A stretch of 64,000 nucleotides of DNA from an uncultured Fluviicola sp. (GTDB lineage: Bacteria > Bacteroidota > Bacteroidia > Flavobacteriales_D > Crocinitomicaceae): assembly GCF_902168135.1 (NCBI RefSeq), contig NZ_CABHOL010000006.1, positions 25,594 to 89,593 of the forward strand. Reading direction: 5' to 3'. Shown here piece by piece: positions 34,187-44,304 of this stretch; position 1 is the first letter of the stretch, and every line of letters begins with the position of its first letter. The notes beneath the pieces were generated by a model. It ran no database searches. It was not told the origin of the DNA and was given only the letters and a program-made list of their open reading frames with translations. A program made the position numbers and the translations under genes.

Positions 34187-35645
34187 CTTGCTGTTTTTTC
34201 TTAAACACCAGGTAATAAATCGGAATTCCTGTAAGAATCAATAGAATACTTCCAAACGTATTCTTGTCGAACACCGTCAAAGAAACACAAATGATCACAG
34301 CAAAAACCAAATACAAAAACGGGATTACCGGATAACCCAACGCTTTGTAGGGACGATGTGCATCCGGCATGGTTCTGCGTAATTTAAACAATCCCAGGAT
34401 CGTTACGATGTAAAACACCATGGAACCAAAGGTTGCAAACTTTATCAGAATTCCATAGGAACCCGAGCAGCATAAAATAATAGCCCATAAAGCCTGTATC
34501 CACATAGCCCACGCAGGAACTCCAAAACGGTTCAGTTTACTCGCTTTCTGAAAGAATAAACCATCTTTCGACATGGCATAGAACAAACGTGATCCAGCCA
34601 TGATCAGCCCATTGTTACATCCGAATGTGGAAATCATAATCAGGATTGCCATCAGCATATTAGCCACATTACCAAACAACATATATGCTGCTGCTGTACC
34701 TACCCGTTCCGAACTTGCAAACTGGATCCCGGCAGACTGAACGGCTTCTCTCGTATAAACAAAATCGCCATCAAACGGAGTTCCGTGAAGCGGAAGCAAA
34801 CCTAAATAAGCAACGTTTGCAAGAATATAAAGAATCGTAACGATAAATGTTCCCAGGAACAAGGCGCGCGGTAAGTTTCGTTCCGGATTGCGGATATCTC
34901 CGGCGATGAAGGTCACGTTATTCCAGGCATCGGAAGAAAAAAGCGAATTGATAATGGTGGTTGAAAGCACGATCATTAATCCAACAGCTGTCAAATCGGT
35001 CGTTGTCCATCCTCCTTCTTCTTTTTTTGTGGAAGTTGCTTCCCACATATTGTGAAAGTTATCATCAAAAAAACCGGAGTAAAATCCCACGATAATTCCT
35101 GCTACAATCAAAACAGCCAGGGCAATAAGCTTGGAGCTGGTAAAAACGGCCTGGATGATCTTTCCATAATTGATCCCCCGTACATTAATGACCGTTAGAA
35201 TGAGAATAGTCCCTACCCCGACAAAGTTTGCACCATTGATTTTAATAACGCCGAATTCCACTAACGTTTTATCAACCAAAACCGGAAAGAAAACACCTGC
35301 AAACTTACCAAATGCGACGGCAACGGCTGCAATCACCCCGGTTTGAATGACTGCAAAGGTTGTCCAGCCATAGAGGAAAGAAGGTAATTTACCCCAGGCC
35401 TCCCGAATGTATACGAACTGCCCGCCGGCTTTCGGGAACATGGCTGCCAATTCACCGTAACTCAACGCCCCGAACAAGGTAATTATCCCTGTTAAAAGCC
35501 AGGTTACAAGGAGCCAGCCTGAACTTCCCAGATCGCGTGACATTTCCGATGACACGATAAAGATTCCGGAACCGATCATACTTCCTGCAACCAGGAAAGT
35601 AGCATCCATTAAACCGAGTGATTTCTTTGAGTTGTTTTCGTCCAT
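34179..35645 (-). CDS. APC family amino-acid permease
   Basis: 488 residues, 12 TM. The TM1 break GSMIGSGIFIVSSEM, the ELAAMFPKAGGQFVYIREAWG stretch and the TM6 region are typical of the LAT/APC transporters. It imports or exchanges amino acids; the substrate is unknown. A terminator separates it from the next permease gene upstream. Confidence 0.92.
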   Translation of the reverse strand: MDENNSKKSLGLMDATFLVAGSMIGSGIFIVSSEMSRDLGSSGWLLVTWLLTGIITLFGALSYGELAAMFPKAGGQFVYIREAWGKLPSFLYGWTTFAVIQTGVIAAVAVAFGKFAGVFFPVLVDKTLVEFGVIKINGANFVGVGTILILTVINVRGINYGKIIQAVFTSSKLIALAVLIVAGIIVGFYSGFFDDNFHNMWEATSTKKEEGGWTTTDLTAVGLMIVLSTTIINSLFSSDAWNNVTFIAGDIRNPERNLPRALFLGTFIVTILYILANVAYLGLLPLHGTPFDGDFVYTREAVQSAGIQFASSERVGTAAAYMLFGNVANMLMAILIMISTFGCNNGLIMAGSRLFYAMSKDGLFFQKASKLNRFGVPAWAMWIQALWAIILCCSGSYGILIKFATFGSMVFYIVTILGLFKLRRTMPDAHRPYKALGYPVIPFLYLVFAVIICVSLTVFDKNTFGSILLILTGIPIYYLVFKKKQQVD

Positions 35646-35656
35646 AAGCAGTAATA

Positions 35657-35690
35657 AAAAAGTCTCGCCGGAATTGGCGAGACTTCAAGT
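35657..35690 (-). terminator. rho-independent terminator of the upstream permease gene
   Basis: AGTCTCGCC (35661-35669) pairs with GGCGAGACT (35676-35684); on the minus strand TTTTTTATT follows. Confidence 0.88.
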
Positions 35691-35702
35691 AGTATCAATA
35701 AA

Positions 35703-37298
35703 TTATTCCGGGTTGGATTCCTCCTGCTGTTGATCTATCTTACTATTTCGTTTACCATAAGTAAAGTAGATCAGGAAGCCCATCACCATCCACAAACCTG
35801 CAACAGTTAGAGTTGTTAAATCCAAAGCAATGATCATAAATGTACATACCGCCATTCCGAGGATCGGAACCAACGGAACCAACGGTGTTTTAAACGGACG
35901 CTCCAAATGCGGGAATTTTTTTCGCATCACGATGATTCCTGCGCAAACGATCACGAAGGCGAATAACGTACCGAATGAGGTAAGATCTCCCGCCACGCTT
36001 CCCGGCACAAATGCGGCAAATGCACCAACCAAAACAAACAAGATCATGTTTGATTTATACGGGGTTTTGAATTTCGGATGTAAATCAGAAAATACTTTTG
36101 GGATCAACCCGTCTTTTGACATAGAATAGAATACACGGGACTGTCCCATTAACATCACCAAAATCACAGAAGAGAATCCTGCCAAAATAGCGATCGTAAT
36201 ACTTGTAGCAAGCCATCCATAACCAGGCATATATGTATTCACAGCGTATGCAACGGATGCTTCTTTACCAGCTTTTTCGTATTCTTCCCAAGGAGCTACT
36301 CCGGTAAGGACATGTGCAAACAATATATATAAGATCGTACAAATTATCAATGATCCGAGAATTCCGATAGGCATATCTCTTTTAGGGTTTTTAGCTTCCT
36401 GTGCAGCTGTTGAAACGGCGTCAAATCCAATGAAAGCAAAGAAAACGATCGCTGCACCACCTACAACTCCACCCCAGCCATGCTGGAAAATTCCTTCGTG
36501 ATTTTCAACTCCTTCCGGAATTAAATATGGTGTATGATTATCAGGGTTGATAAATTGCCACCCGATCGCAATAAACACTAAAACAATAGCCACTTTCAGG
36601 AATACCATGATCCCATTGATAAACGCAGATTCCTGTGTTCCTTTGATCAATAAAAGGGTTACTGCTAACAAAATCGCAAGTGCAGGTGCGTTTAAGTACC
36701 CGGTAGAGGTTTGTACCTGAGCTTTCAATTCTCCCGGTAGTTTGGCCAATTCACTATCCGACAGCATCACAACTCCATTTTTAGCAGTTGTCATCAATTC
36801 TTTCGGAAGTTGCGCAATGTATTCTGTTCCTACTAATTTGTTTACATGTTCGAACGGAGAATGGCACCATTCATAGGGTATTGCACCGCCGAGGAGGTTA
36901 TTGAGGTATTCACTCCAGGCAATCGAAACGGTAGCGGCACCCAGTGCATATTCCATTAATAGCGCCCAACCGATAATCCATGCCACAATTTCTCCCAAAG
37001 TAGCGTAGGAATAAGTATATGCACTTCCTGCAATAGGAATAGTCGAAGCAAATTCTGCGTAACAAAGCCCCGCAAAAGCACAACCAATTGCTGCTAAAGC
37101 AAACGATAAAGTAACTCCGGATCCGGCAGCTTCACCTGCAGCAGCTGCAGTTCGCACAAATAAACCAGCACCGATAATAGCACCAATTCCCAACGCAATT
37201 AATGACCATGCACCCAGTGTCTTTTTCAAACCACCCTCATTTGCAGCGGCCTCTTTCAACAAAAGTGAAATGGATTTCTTCTTAAAAATGTTAGACAT
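35703..37298 (-). CDS. APC family amino-acid permease (CAT type)
   Basis: 531 residues, 12 or more TM. ALGIGAIIGAGLFVRTAAAAG forms TM1, then AEFASTIPIAGSAYTYSYATLGE and FFAFIGFDAVSTAAQEAKNPKRDMP, as in cationic amino-acid transporters. A large loop after TM3-4 (about residues 140-205) is unusual in sequence. It is not closely related to the neighbouring permease, so the two are not a recent duplication. Confidence 0.92.
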   Translation of the reverse strand: MSNIFKKKSISLLLKEAAANEGGLKKTLGAWSLIALGIGAIIGAGLFVRTAAAAGEAAGSGVTLSFALAAIGCAFAGLCYAEFASTIPIAGSAYTYSYATLGEIVAWIIGWALLMEYALGAATVSIAWSEYLNNLLGGAIPYEWCHSPFEHVNKLVGTEYIAQLPKELMTTAKNGVVMLSDSELAKLPGELKAQVQTSTGYLNAPALAILLAVTLLLIKGTQESAFINGIMVFLKVAIVLVFIAIGWQFINPDNHTPYLIPEGVENHEGIFQHGWGGVVGGAAIVFFAFIGFDAVSTAAQEAKNPKRDMPIGILGSLIICTILYILFAHVLTGVAPWEEYEKAGKEASVAYAVNTYMPGYGWLATSITIAILAGFSSVILVMLMGQSRVFYSMSKDGLIPKVFSDLHPKFKTPYKSNMILFVLVGAFAAFVPGSVAGDLTSFGTLFAFVIVCAGIIVMRKKFPHLERPFKTPLVPLVPILGMAVCTFMIIALDLTTLTVAGLWMVMGFLIYFTYGKRNSKIDQQQEESNPE

Positions 37299-37451
37299 AA
37301 GTTTTAATTGTTAATTCTTTTAGCAGTGATGATTTTATAACCACTAATTTGTTTCAAGTCGCTAAAGATAGAAAAAATGTGAATGAATGCTAAAATCTGA
37401 AAATTTGTTCCGGTATTTAACTTACCTTATTCAATAAACTAAACTTTCAAT

Positions 37452-37459
37452 TACATTTG
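37452..37459 (+). promoter_or_regulatory. -7 box TACATTTG
   Basis: TACATTTG fits TAnnTTTG, 19 bases before the ATG at 37479. A -33 TTG is not evident. Confidence 0.45.
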
Positions 37460-37478
37460 ATATAAATAATAATCTTTT

Positions 37479-39167
37479 ATGTGGATTTTTCGTTTTAGTT
37501 CAAACCTTAAGAATTTTTTCAGATTATTATCGATTATTCGAATCATTGCGGGTCATTATGTTGCCAATTGGCTTACAACAGGACCTTTGCGGGTAATTTT
37601 TGATCCGAGAGGAAAGAACCGGAAAACACGTTCTGAAAGATTGCGCTTGATTATCGAAGACCTGGGACCGACGTTTATCAAATTCGGGCAAATTATTGCC
37701 GACAGGCCTGATATCGCTTCCGAGGGTTTAAGAATGGAGCTTAAAAAGCTGCAATCCTCTGCCCGGCCAATAGCTGACGACATAGCCATTCAAATCATCG
37801 AAAATGAAATTGGAGCTTCTATTAGCACTGTATTTTCGGAATTCAATGAAAAACACATAGCTTCTGCATCCATTGCGCAGGTTTATACTGCGAAACTTCA
37901 CACAGGTGAAAAAGTGGTCCTGAAAGTGCAGCGTCCGAATATCCGAAACAAGATCCGTCTGGACATCAAACTCCTTCAGATTTTCGCTCAGAAAATCCAA
38001 AATCAATACCCGGAGATCAGTAATTTCAACCTGATCCGCTTCATTGAGGACTTCGGTGATATTATGCTCAAGGAACTTGATTTCATGAATGAGCTTTCAA
38101 ATATGATGCGTTTCACGCATATGTTTAAGGAAGATGACCGGGTATATGTTCCTAAAATTTACAGCAAATATTCCACATCTAAATTACTGGTCATGGAATA
38201 CGTGGAAGGTGAAGCTCCGGACAATTTAGCCAACCTTATTGTCAAAGGATATGACCCGAAAATTATTGCTGAAAACGGAATGAATGTCATTTTGACTATG
38301 ATCCTGAAACATGGTTTCTTTCATGCCGACCCACATTCGGGAAACATGTTTATCCGAAGAGATAACCAGCTCGTTCTGATCGATTTCGGGATGTGTGCCA
38401 GTTTAAAGCCTAAACAAATTGACGGATTAATCGATTTCCTAATCGGTTTTGCGGATAATAATCCACATAAAATTGCCAAAGCCCTTTTGAAATTAACCGA
38501 AGTGGAGAATTTCCGCGATCTGGAAAGCCTGGAGTTTGAGATCAACGAATTGACCATGAAATATACCTTCTATTCGTATGACGAAGTAGATATTTCCGGG
38601 TTGTTCACTGATACTTTCAAACTGTTGATGAAATACGGGATTAGCATTCCAAGCAGCTTGTACATGCTTTTAAAAACACTGGTAACCATCCAAAAAATTG
38701 CGGAATCCCTGCAGGTAAAACTAGACCTTATCGACATGGTAAAACCATACGCAACCGACAAGATCAAAGAGCGCTTTTCCTGGAAAAACATCAAATCCAA
38801 AATCGTTACTTCAGCAGAAGACTATCTGTACCTTGTAGAAACACTTCCGAAAGATATCAAAGCCATAGTTACCAACTTCAAGCATGAAGGACTTCGCCAC
38901 AATATTAAATTGGGTGAAGAAGGCAATACGATCGGTAACACCGAAATCCGAAGACACATTTACCGTTTTGGGGCGATTGTTTTACTGGGTATGTTATTGA
39001 TCTGTGCGACGCTTCTGAAAGTTTACAACGTAAAAACAGTGATTTACAATTCCAAGGGAGAACCGTTCATGAGCAAGGTGTTCGGGAATTTCCCGGATGT
39101 CTTTTTTGTTACAACGGTGATCATATCCGTTTTTGTGGTATTGCGCTTGATGTTCAGGGCAAAATAA
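37479..39167 (+). CDS. ABC1/UbiB-family atypical kinase
   Basis: 562 residues: GPTFIKFGQIIADRPD (the KxGQ motif), ASIAQVYTAKL (Ala-rich loop), VVLKVQRPN (catalytic Lys), HGFFHADPHSGNMFI and LIDFGMC (metal site). Two TM segments end the protein (about 492-512 and 538-557). In quinone-using bacteria UbiB assists quinone synthesis or transport; here the quinone would be menaquinone, so the role is inferred. It is monocistronic, 99 bases before alaS. Confidence 0.93.
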   Translation: MWIFRFSSNLKNFFRLLSIIRIIAGHYVANWLTTGPLRVIFDPRGKNRKTRSERLRLIIEDLGPTFIKFGQIIADRPDIASEGLRMELKKLQSSARPIADDIAIQIIENEIGASISTVFSEFNEKHIASASIAQVYTAKLHTGEKVVLKVQRPNIRNKIRLDIKLLQIFAQKIQNQYPEISNFNLIRFIEDFGDIMLKELDFMNELSNMMRFTHMFKEDDRVYVPKIYSKYSTSKLLVMEYVEGEAPDNLANLIVKGYDPKIIAENGMNVILTMILKHGFFHADPHSGNMFIRRDNQLVLIDFGMCASLKPKQIDGLIDFLIGFADNNPHKIAKALLKLTEVENFRDLESLEFEINELTMKYTFYSYDEVDISGLFTDTFKLLMKYGISIPSSLYMLLKTLVTIQKIAESLQVKLDLIDMVKPYATDKIKERFSWKNIKSKIVTSAEDYLYLVETLPKDIKAIVTNFKHEGLRHNIKLGEEGNTIGNTEIRRHIYRFGAIVLLGMLLICATLLKVYNVKTVIYNSKGEPFMSKVFGNFPDVFFVTTVIISVFVVLRLMFRAK

Positions 39168-39213
39168 TCTGAATATTTCAGGGTTTTTCATCCTTAAAAT
39201 TGACTTATTCGAC

Positions 39214-39221
39214 TAAATTTG
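39214..39221 (+). promoter_or_regulatory. -7 box TAAATTTG for alaS
   Basis: TAAATTTG followed by CG is the canonical Bacteroidota -7 form, 45 bases before the alaS ATG. A TTG at 39200-39202 lies too close (11 bases) to be a good -33. Confidence 0.55.
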
Positions 39222-39266
39222 CGCTCATTAAATTTTATTGAACGCTAGTTCGCAAGTTGAATACCA

Positions 39267-41882
39267 ATGACAGTACACGAAATTCGCAAGCAATTTTTTG
39301 ATTTTTTTGCGTCGAAAGGACACCAGATTGTTCCTTCAGCACCAATGGTTGTGAAAAATGACCCGACCTTGATGTTTACGAACGCCGGAATGAACCAATT
39401 CAAGGATTTTTTCCTGGGGAATGCGGTTCCAAAAAACCGTCGTGTCGCCAACTCTCAAAAATGTCTGCGCGTTTCCGGAAAGCACAATGACCTGGAAGAA
39501 GTGGGTGTTGATACTTACCACCACACCATGTTCGAAATGCTTGGAAACTGGTCATTCGGGGATTATTTCAAAGAAGACGCTATTGCATGGGCATGGGAAT
39601 TATTGACAGAAGTCTATAAAATCCCGAAAGACCGGTTGTACGTAACCGTTTTCGAAGGAGATGAAAAAGACGGCGTTCCGAGAGACCAGGAATCGTATGA
39701 TATTTGGAAAAAATTTATTTCTGAAGACCGCATCATTCTTGCTTCCAAAAAAGATAATTTCTGGGAAATGGGTGATACCGGACCGTGTGGCCCTTGTACC
39801 GAAATTCACGTAGATAACCGCCCGGAAGCAGAACGCGCTAAAGGAGACGGAAAACAATACGTAAACGAAGACCATCCGCAGGTGATCGAGATCTGGAATA
39901 ATGTATTCATGCAGTTCAACCGCAAAGCAGATGGAAGTTTGGAATTGCTGCCGGCTACTCACGTAGACACCGGTATGGGATTGGAGCGTTTGGCTATGAC
40001 CCTGCAGGACAAAACATCCAATTACGACATCGATTTGTTCCAAACATTGATCCGTCACATGGAAGGCGTTTCGGGAAAAAAATACGGTCAAGACGAAACA
40101 ACGGATATCGCATTGCGTGTAATCGCAGACCACGTGCGTGCAATTGCTTTCTCTATTGCTGACGGACAATTACCATCCAATACAGGAGCCGGTTATGTGA
40201 TCCGCCGTATTCTGAGACGTGCAGTTCGTTACGGTTACCAGACTCTGGGATTGAAAGAACCATTCCTTTCCGGATTATCTGTTGTTCTTTCCGAAGTGAT
40301 GGGAGATCCGTTCTCAGAATTGATCAAGCAGCGCGAATTGATTGAAAAAGTGATCCGTGAAGAGGAATTATCTTTCTTCAGAACCCTGGAGCAGGGAATC
40401 AAACGCATTGAAAGCTTAATCAAAGCAGCAAAAAATGAAAACAAAACAATTCTTGACGGAGTTTCCGTTTTTGAACTTTACGATACTTACGGCTTCCCGT
40501 TCGATTTAACGAGCCTGATTGCACGTGAGAATAATCTTTCCGTAGATGAGGATGGTTTTAATGCAGAATTGACAAAACAAAAAGACCGTTCGCGAGCTGC
40601 AACAGCTATTGAAACCGATGACTGGGTGCAGTTGATTGATGATTCGGTAGAAGAATTCGTTGGATACGATTATTTGGAAACCGCTGTGGATATTGTAAAA
40701 TACCGCAAGGTTTCTCAAAAACAAAAAACTTTCTACCAGTTGGTTTTCTCCAAAACTCCGTTCTACCCGGAAGGTGGAGGTCAGGTTGGTGATACCGGAA
40801 GAATTTACAACGATTCCGAATCAGTAATCATCTTTGATACGAAAAAGGAAAACAACCTGATCGTTCATTTGTCTGAAACACTTCCTGCAAATCCGGGTAA
40901 ACCTTTCACAGCTGAAGTAGATAAGCAAAAACGCAAATTATCCGCATACAATCACTCCGCTACCCATCTTTTGCACCACGCATTGAGAACAGTACTGGGA
41001 ACACATGTAGAACAAAAAGGATCTTTGGTAAACCCGAACTACCTGCGTTTTGACTTCTCTCATTTCTCAAAAGTGACAGACGAAGAATTGGCAAAAATCG
41101 AATCTTTGGTTGGAGAAGCAATTCGCGCAAGCATTGACTTAGACGAAAAACGCAATGTTCCGATCGAAATAGCAACAGAAATGGGTGCGATGGCTTTGTT
41201 CGGTGAGAAATACGGTGATACTGTGCGTGTGATCAAATTCGGTGATTCGGTAGAATTATGCGGAGGAACACACGTGAAGAACACCGGGCAGATCGGTTTA
41301 TTCAAAATACAATCCGAGTCGGCAGTAGCTGCAGGTGTTCGTCGTATCGAAGCGATTACCAATGTAGCAGTTGAAACGTACTATGCGGACCAGGAATCAA
41401 AATTGAAGTCTGTAAATGAGTTGCTGAAGAATCCGAAAGATGTTTCAAAGGCTGTGGAAGATTTGATTTCGAAAAACAATCAGCTTCAAAAACAGGTTGA
41501 GAACTTCAAAAAAGAACAGGCTAAATTGGTTAAAGCTGATTTGAAGACGAAGATTGTTTCCAAAGGAGACTTCTCGTTCCTGGAGTCCATTATTGACCTG
41601 GATGCCGGTTCAGTGAAAGATATTTTATTCCAGCTGAAAGGTGAAGTTCCGAATCTATTTGCGGTAATCGGCTCCAAAGAAGAGGACAAATGTGCAATCA
41701 GTGTATTGGTTGATGAACAACTGGTTTCTTCTAAAGGTTGGAACGCGGGTAACCTGGTAAAATCAGTTGCATCCATGATCCAGGGCGGCGGCGGCGGACA
41801 AGCATTCTTTGCTACTGCCGGAGGTAAAAATGCTTCCGGATTGGAGCAGGCAATTGCCGAGATAAAAAAAACAATCGCTTAA
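39267..41882 (+). CDS. alaS: alanine-tRNA ligase
   Basis: 871 residues, full length. The class II core is at the start (IRKQFFDFFASKGHQIVPSAP, NAGMNQFKDFFLG, GPCGPCTEIHVD). The editing domain has NHSATHLLHHALR and CGGTHVKNTGQIG (zinc site). The C-terminal DHHA1 part has QGGGGGQAFFATAGG. It charges tRNA-Ala. It converges on the flippase gene with a four-base overlap of stops. Confidence 0.98.
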   Translation: MTVHEIRKQFFDFFASKGHQIVPSAPMVVKNDPTLMFTNAGMNQFKDFFLGNAVPKNRRVANSQKCLRVSGKHNDLEEVGVDTYHHTMFEMLGNWSFGDYFKEDAIAWAWELLTEVYKIPKDRLYVTVFEGDEKDGVPRDQESYDIWKKFISEDRIILASKKDNFWEMGDTGPCGPCTEIHVDNRPEAERAKGDGKQYVNEDHPQVIEIWNNVFMQFNRKADGSLELLPATHVDTGMGLERLAMTLQDKTSNYDIDLFQTLIRHMEGVSGKKYGQDETTDIALRVIADHVRAIAFSIADGQLPSNTGAGYVIRRILRRAVRYGYQTLGLKEPFLSGLSVVLSEVMGDPFSELIKQRELIEKVIREEELSFFRTLEQGIKRIESLIKAAKNENKTILDGVSVFELYDTYGFPFDLTSLIARENNLSVDEDGFNAELTKQKDRSRAATAIETDDWVQLIDDSVEEFVGYDYLETAVDIVKYRKVSQKQKTFYQLVFSKTPFYPEGGGQVGDTGRIYNDSESVIIFDTKKENNLIVHLSETLPANPGKPFTAEVDKQKRKLSAYNHSATHLLHHALRTVLGTHVEQKGSLVNPNYLRFDFSHFSKVTDEELAKIESLVGEAIRASIDLDEKRNVPIEIATEMGAMALFGEKYGDTVRVIKFGDSVELCGGTHVKNTGQIGLFKIQSESAVAAGVRRIEAITNVAVETYYADQESKLKSVNELLKNPKDVSKAVEDLISKNNQLQKQVENFKKEQAKLVKADLKTKIVSKGDFSFLESIIDLDAGSVKDILFQLKGEVPNLFAVIGSKEEDKCAISVLVDEQLVSSKGWNAGNLVKSVASMIQGGGGGQAFFATAGGKNASGLEQAIAEIKKTIA

Positions 41883-43369
41883 ACGATTTTTGATCGAATA
41901 AAGGCCATTGCCTTTTTGATATAATTGATCGTTTCCTGTTCGAGTGAAAATACGTAAATAGGAACCAAAAATAAGACGCAAACAAGAGTGGATTCAAACA
42001 AAAACTGGATCCACTTGTTGTTTATAAGTCCTTGTGTGAAATATCCGGCAAATATGGTCATAATTCCCAATCCAATGATCACAAACTGTTTCCAGTGAAA
42101 GGGATGTAATCTATAAGCAAACCACACAAACAATAATCTCCCGATATTATAAACAAACAATGCAATCGAAGTTGAAATTGCTGCTCCCACAATTCCAAAG
42201 ATCGGAATCAACCAATAATTCAACAGATAAACTGCAACAATCAGGAATACCGTGAAGAAGATATCGTATCTGTACTTCTTGGAGGTCGAAAATATGGATC
42301 CGTTTATTCCAAAATACATATCTACCAATCGTCCCATCATAATGAAGAAAAATACCCAGATTCCCTCCCTAAATTCTGATTTGATAAACGAAAACAGAAA
42401 ATCAATATTCACCCAGCACAAAAGAAACATCGACAAACCAATCACTAAGGAAACGGAACTGACTTTGGTGTACAATTCTTTCATCTTATCCATTTCGCGG
42501 TGTTTCCAGAAGTCCGAAACCAGGGGTGCACTTACGCGAAGGATGGATTTAAATGGAACTTGAAGTACTCCTGCCAGGAACACCACTGTAGCAAAAATCC
42601 CTGCTCCTTTTAGCCCCACAAACTGAGCAATCATCAACACATCCAATGAGCTTACCCAAACTCCCCCTAATGTATTCACATAGGAATAGGATGAAAAGTA
42701 AAAGATGATTTTTTTGAATCGCTTTGGAATTTGGATTGTTGAAATCCGCACCTGGAATTCATTGATGTTTCTCAGATAAAAGACCAGGATGAGGGTTGGA
42801 ATAATGTATAAAAGACTATGCAATCCTACAAATAATTCAAATGAAATAAGGTCTGCCCATTTTAGTACCAGAATTACAGTTGTTGCAAGGCGAAGAACGA
42901 CCTCATAGGCAAAAACAGCAATGATATTCTTATACAGACTGCGCAGATAGGTTTCCAGGACAATGAAGAGCGAATAGGAAATTCCAATCGGTAATATCCA
43001 ATAATAATAATCCAGGAACATGGGGGATTTTTCAATATATCCCTGCTGGATCTGATCTCTGAAAAGAATATAAAGTCCGCTGTAGATAATGATACCTGCG
43101 CCAACTATTAACAGGACGAAGGGCAAAAAACCATGATGCTTTTTCTCTTCATTTTTCAGAAAAGGAAAAAACTTCCAGGTCACGTAAACAGTCCCGAAAT
43201 TCGCCAATTGCGCAAATAAGGTTCCAATGGAAATAATCAGGTTGATCAGCCCGATTTGGGCTGTGGAAAGAATGAGTAAAAACAAAACACCTTTATTGAG
43301 ATAACCAATAAGAATTCCTACGTAGGAAATAACAGTTGTTCGAAAAGCGTCTTTTTGTACCAGTCCCAT
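41879..43369 (-). CDS. Wzx-like polysaccharide flippase
   Basis: 496 residues, about 12-14 TM, MATE/polysaccharide-synthase fold: GILIGYLNKGVLFLLILSTAQIGLINLIISIG, a middle region FSSYSYVNTLGGVWVSSLDVLMIAQFVG and GIVGAAISTSIALFVYN. It should turn lipid-linked oligosaccharide to the outer leaflet. It is the first gene of the surface-glycan locus and is transcribed away from the methyltransferase pair. Confidence 0.9.
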   Translation of the reverse strand: MGLVQKDAFRTTVISYVGILIGYLNKGVLFLLILSTAQIGLINLIISIGTLFAQLANFGTVYVTWKFFPFLKNEEKKHHGFLPFVLLIVGAGIIIYSGLYILFRDQIQQGYIEKSPMFLDYYYWILPIGISYSLFIVLETYLRSLYKNIIAVFAYEVVLRLATTVILVLKWADLISFELFVGLHSLLYIIPTLILVFYLRNINEFQVRISTIQIPKRFKKIIFYFSSYSYVNTLGGVWVSSLDVLMIAQFVGLKGAGIFATVVFLAGVLQVPFKSILRVSAPLVSDFWKHREMDKMKELYTKVSSVSLVIGLSMFLLCWVNIDFLFSFIKSEFREGIWVFFFIMMGRLVDMYFGINGSIFSTSKKYRYDIFFTVFLIVAVYLLNYWLIPIFGIVGAAISTSIALFVYNIGRLLFVWFAYRLHPFHWKQFVIIGLGIMTIFAGYFTQGLINNKWIQFLFESTLVCVLFLVPIYVFSLEQETINYIKKAMAFIRSKIV

Positions 43370-43568
43370 TGAAAGCGAAATTAAGTAATATTTTCTGGAA
43401 AAGGTCGGGACGATTTGCTATTCTGCGCATTCCCGGCCCCCTGAATTCCGGGTTTCGTAATTTTATCTCCACGAGTCATCTTACTTAAACTTTTGTTATC
43501 TTCGGCTTTTATTTAAAAATGCAGCAAACCGGCGGGCAGATTTTAACTTCAAACTATGATCTCTTTCT
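43370..43568. other. intergenic between flippase and FkbM genes
   Basis: It must hold both divergent promoters. TATCTTCG (43496-43503) is one base from a TAnnTTTG box for the plus-strand gene. Nothing else stands out. Confidence 0.3.
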
Positions 43569-44297
43569 ATGAATTTTAAGATGAAAATGGCGGCTACTCT
43601 GATCAAAATGGGAGTTCCGATTCTAAAATATTTTAAACCTGATTGGCTGAGGAGATCTCAAATTTTAAAATACCATGGGATTGATCTGTTGTTTGACGTA
43701 GGAGCAAATGCGGGTCAGTACGGTGAAATGTCGCGCATGTTGGGTTATCAGGGAAAAATCATTTCCTTCGAACCGGTAACGGATGCTTACAAACGGCTGG
43801 AACAGGCTTCTGCCAAGGATCCAAAATGGACCATCCATAAATACGCTTTGGGTGATGTTGCCGGGAAAACAACCATCAACGTCTCCGGAAATTCTTTCAG
43901 CAGTTCCATCCTGGAGATGGAAGATGCGCATGTGGAAGGTGCACCTGAATCCAAATACATTGGGACCGAGGAAATCGAGATCAGAACATTGAATGAAGTA
44001 TTTCAATCCTTTCATCAAAAAGGGAATAAAGTCATGCTTAAGATTGACACCCAGGGATATGAAAAAAATGTTTTGATCGGTTCGGAAGAAGTATTGGAAC
44101 AAATCACCCTCATTCAATTGGAAATGTCTTTGGTACAGCTTTACCAGGATGAAGCTCTTTACAGGGAAATCATCGATTACCTGGATGAGAAAGGATTCAC
44201 ACTGATTTCCCTGGAAAACGGATTCAGCGATGCTAAAACCAAACACTTGCTGCAGGTTGACGGAATATTCCTGAATACCAAACAGGTGAATAAATGA
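43569..44297 (+). CDS. FkbM family methyltransferase
   Basis: 242 residues. LLFDVGANAGQYGEMSRMLGYQGKIISFEPV is the FkbM SAM-binding motif; DTQGYEKNVLIGSE and LIQLEMSL complete it. It puts O-methyl groups on sugars of surface glycans (family role). There are three in-frame ATGs at the start (43569, 43581, 43587) and the first is kept. It is eight bases before the next methyltransferase. Confidence 0.9.
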   Translation: MNFKMKMAATLIKMGVPILKYFKPDWLRRSQILKYHGIDLLFDVGANAGQYGEMSRMLGYQGKIISFEPVTDAYKRLEQASAKDPKWTIHKYALGDVAGKTTINVSGNSFSSSILEMEDAHVEGAPESKYIGTEEIEIRTLNEVFQSFHQKGNKVMLKIDTQGYEKNVLIGSEEVLEQITLIQLEMSLVQLYQDEALYREIIDYLDEKGFTLISLENGFSDAKTKHLLQVDGIFLNTKQVNK

Positions 44298-44304
44298 TTG
44301 GACG

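Noticed and set aside
34179..37298. two APC permeases as a recent tandem duplication
   Set aside because: Their TM1 and loop sequences differ strongly, lengths differ, and a terminator separates them.
39600..40169. 189-residue minus-strand frame inside alaS
   Set aside because: alaS is intact and conserved; the antisense frame shows no family features.
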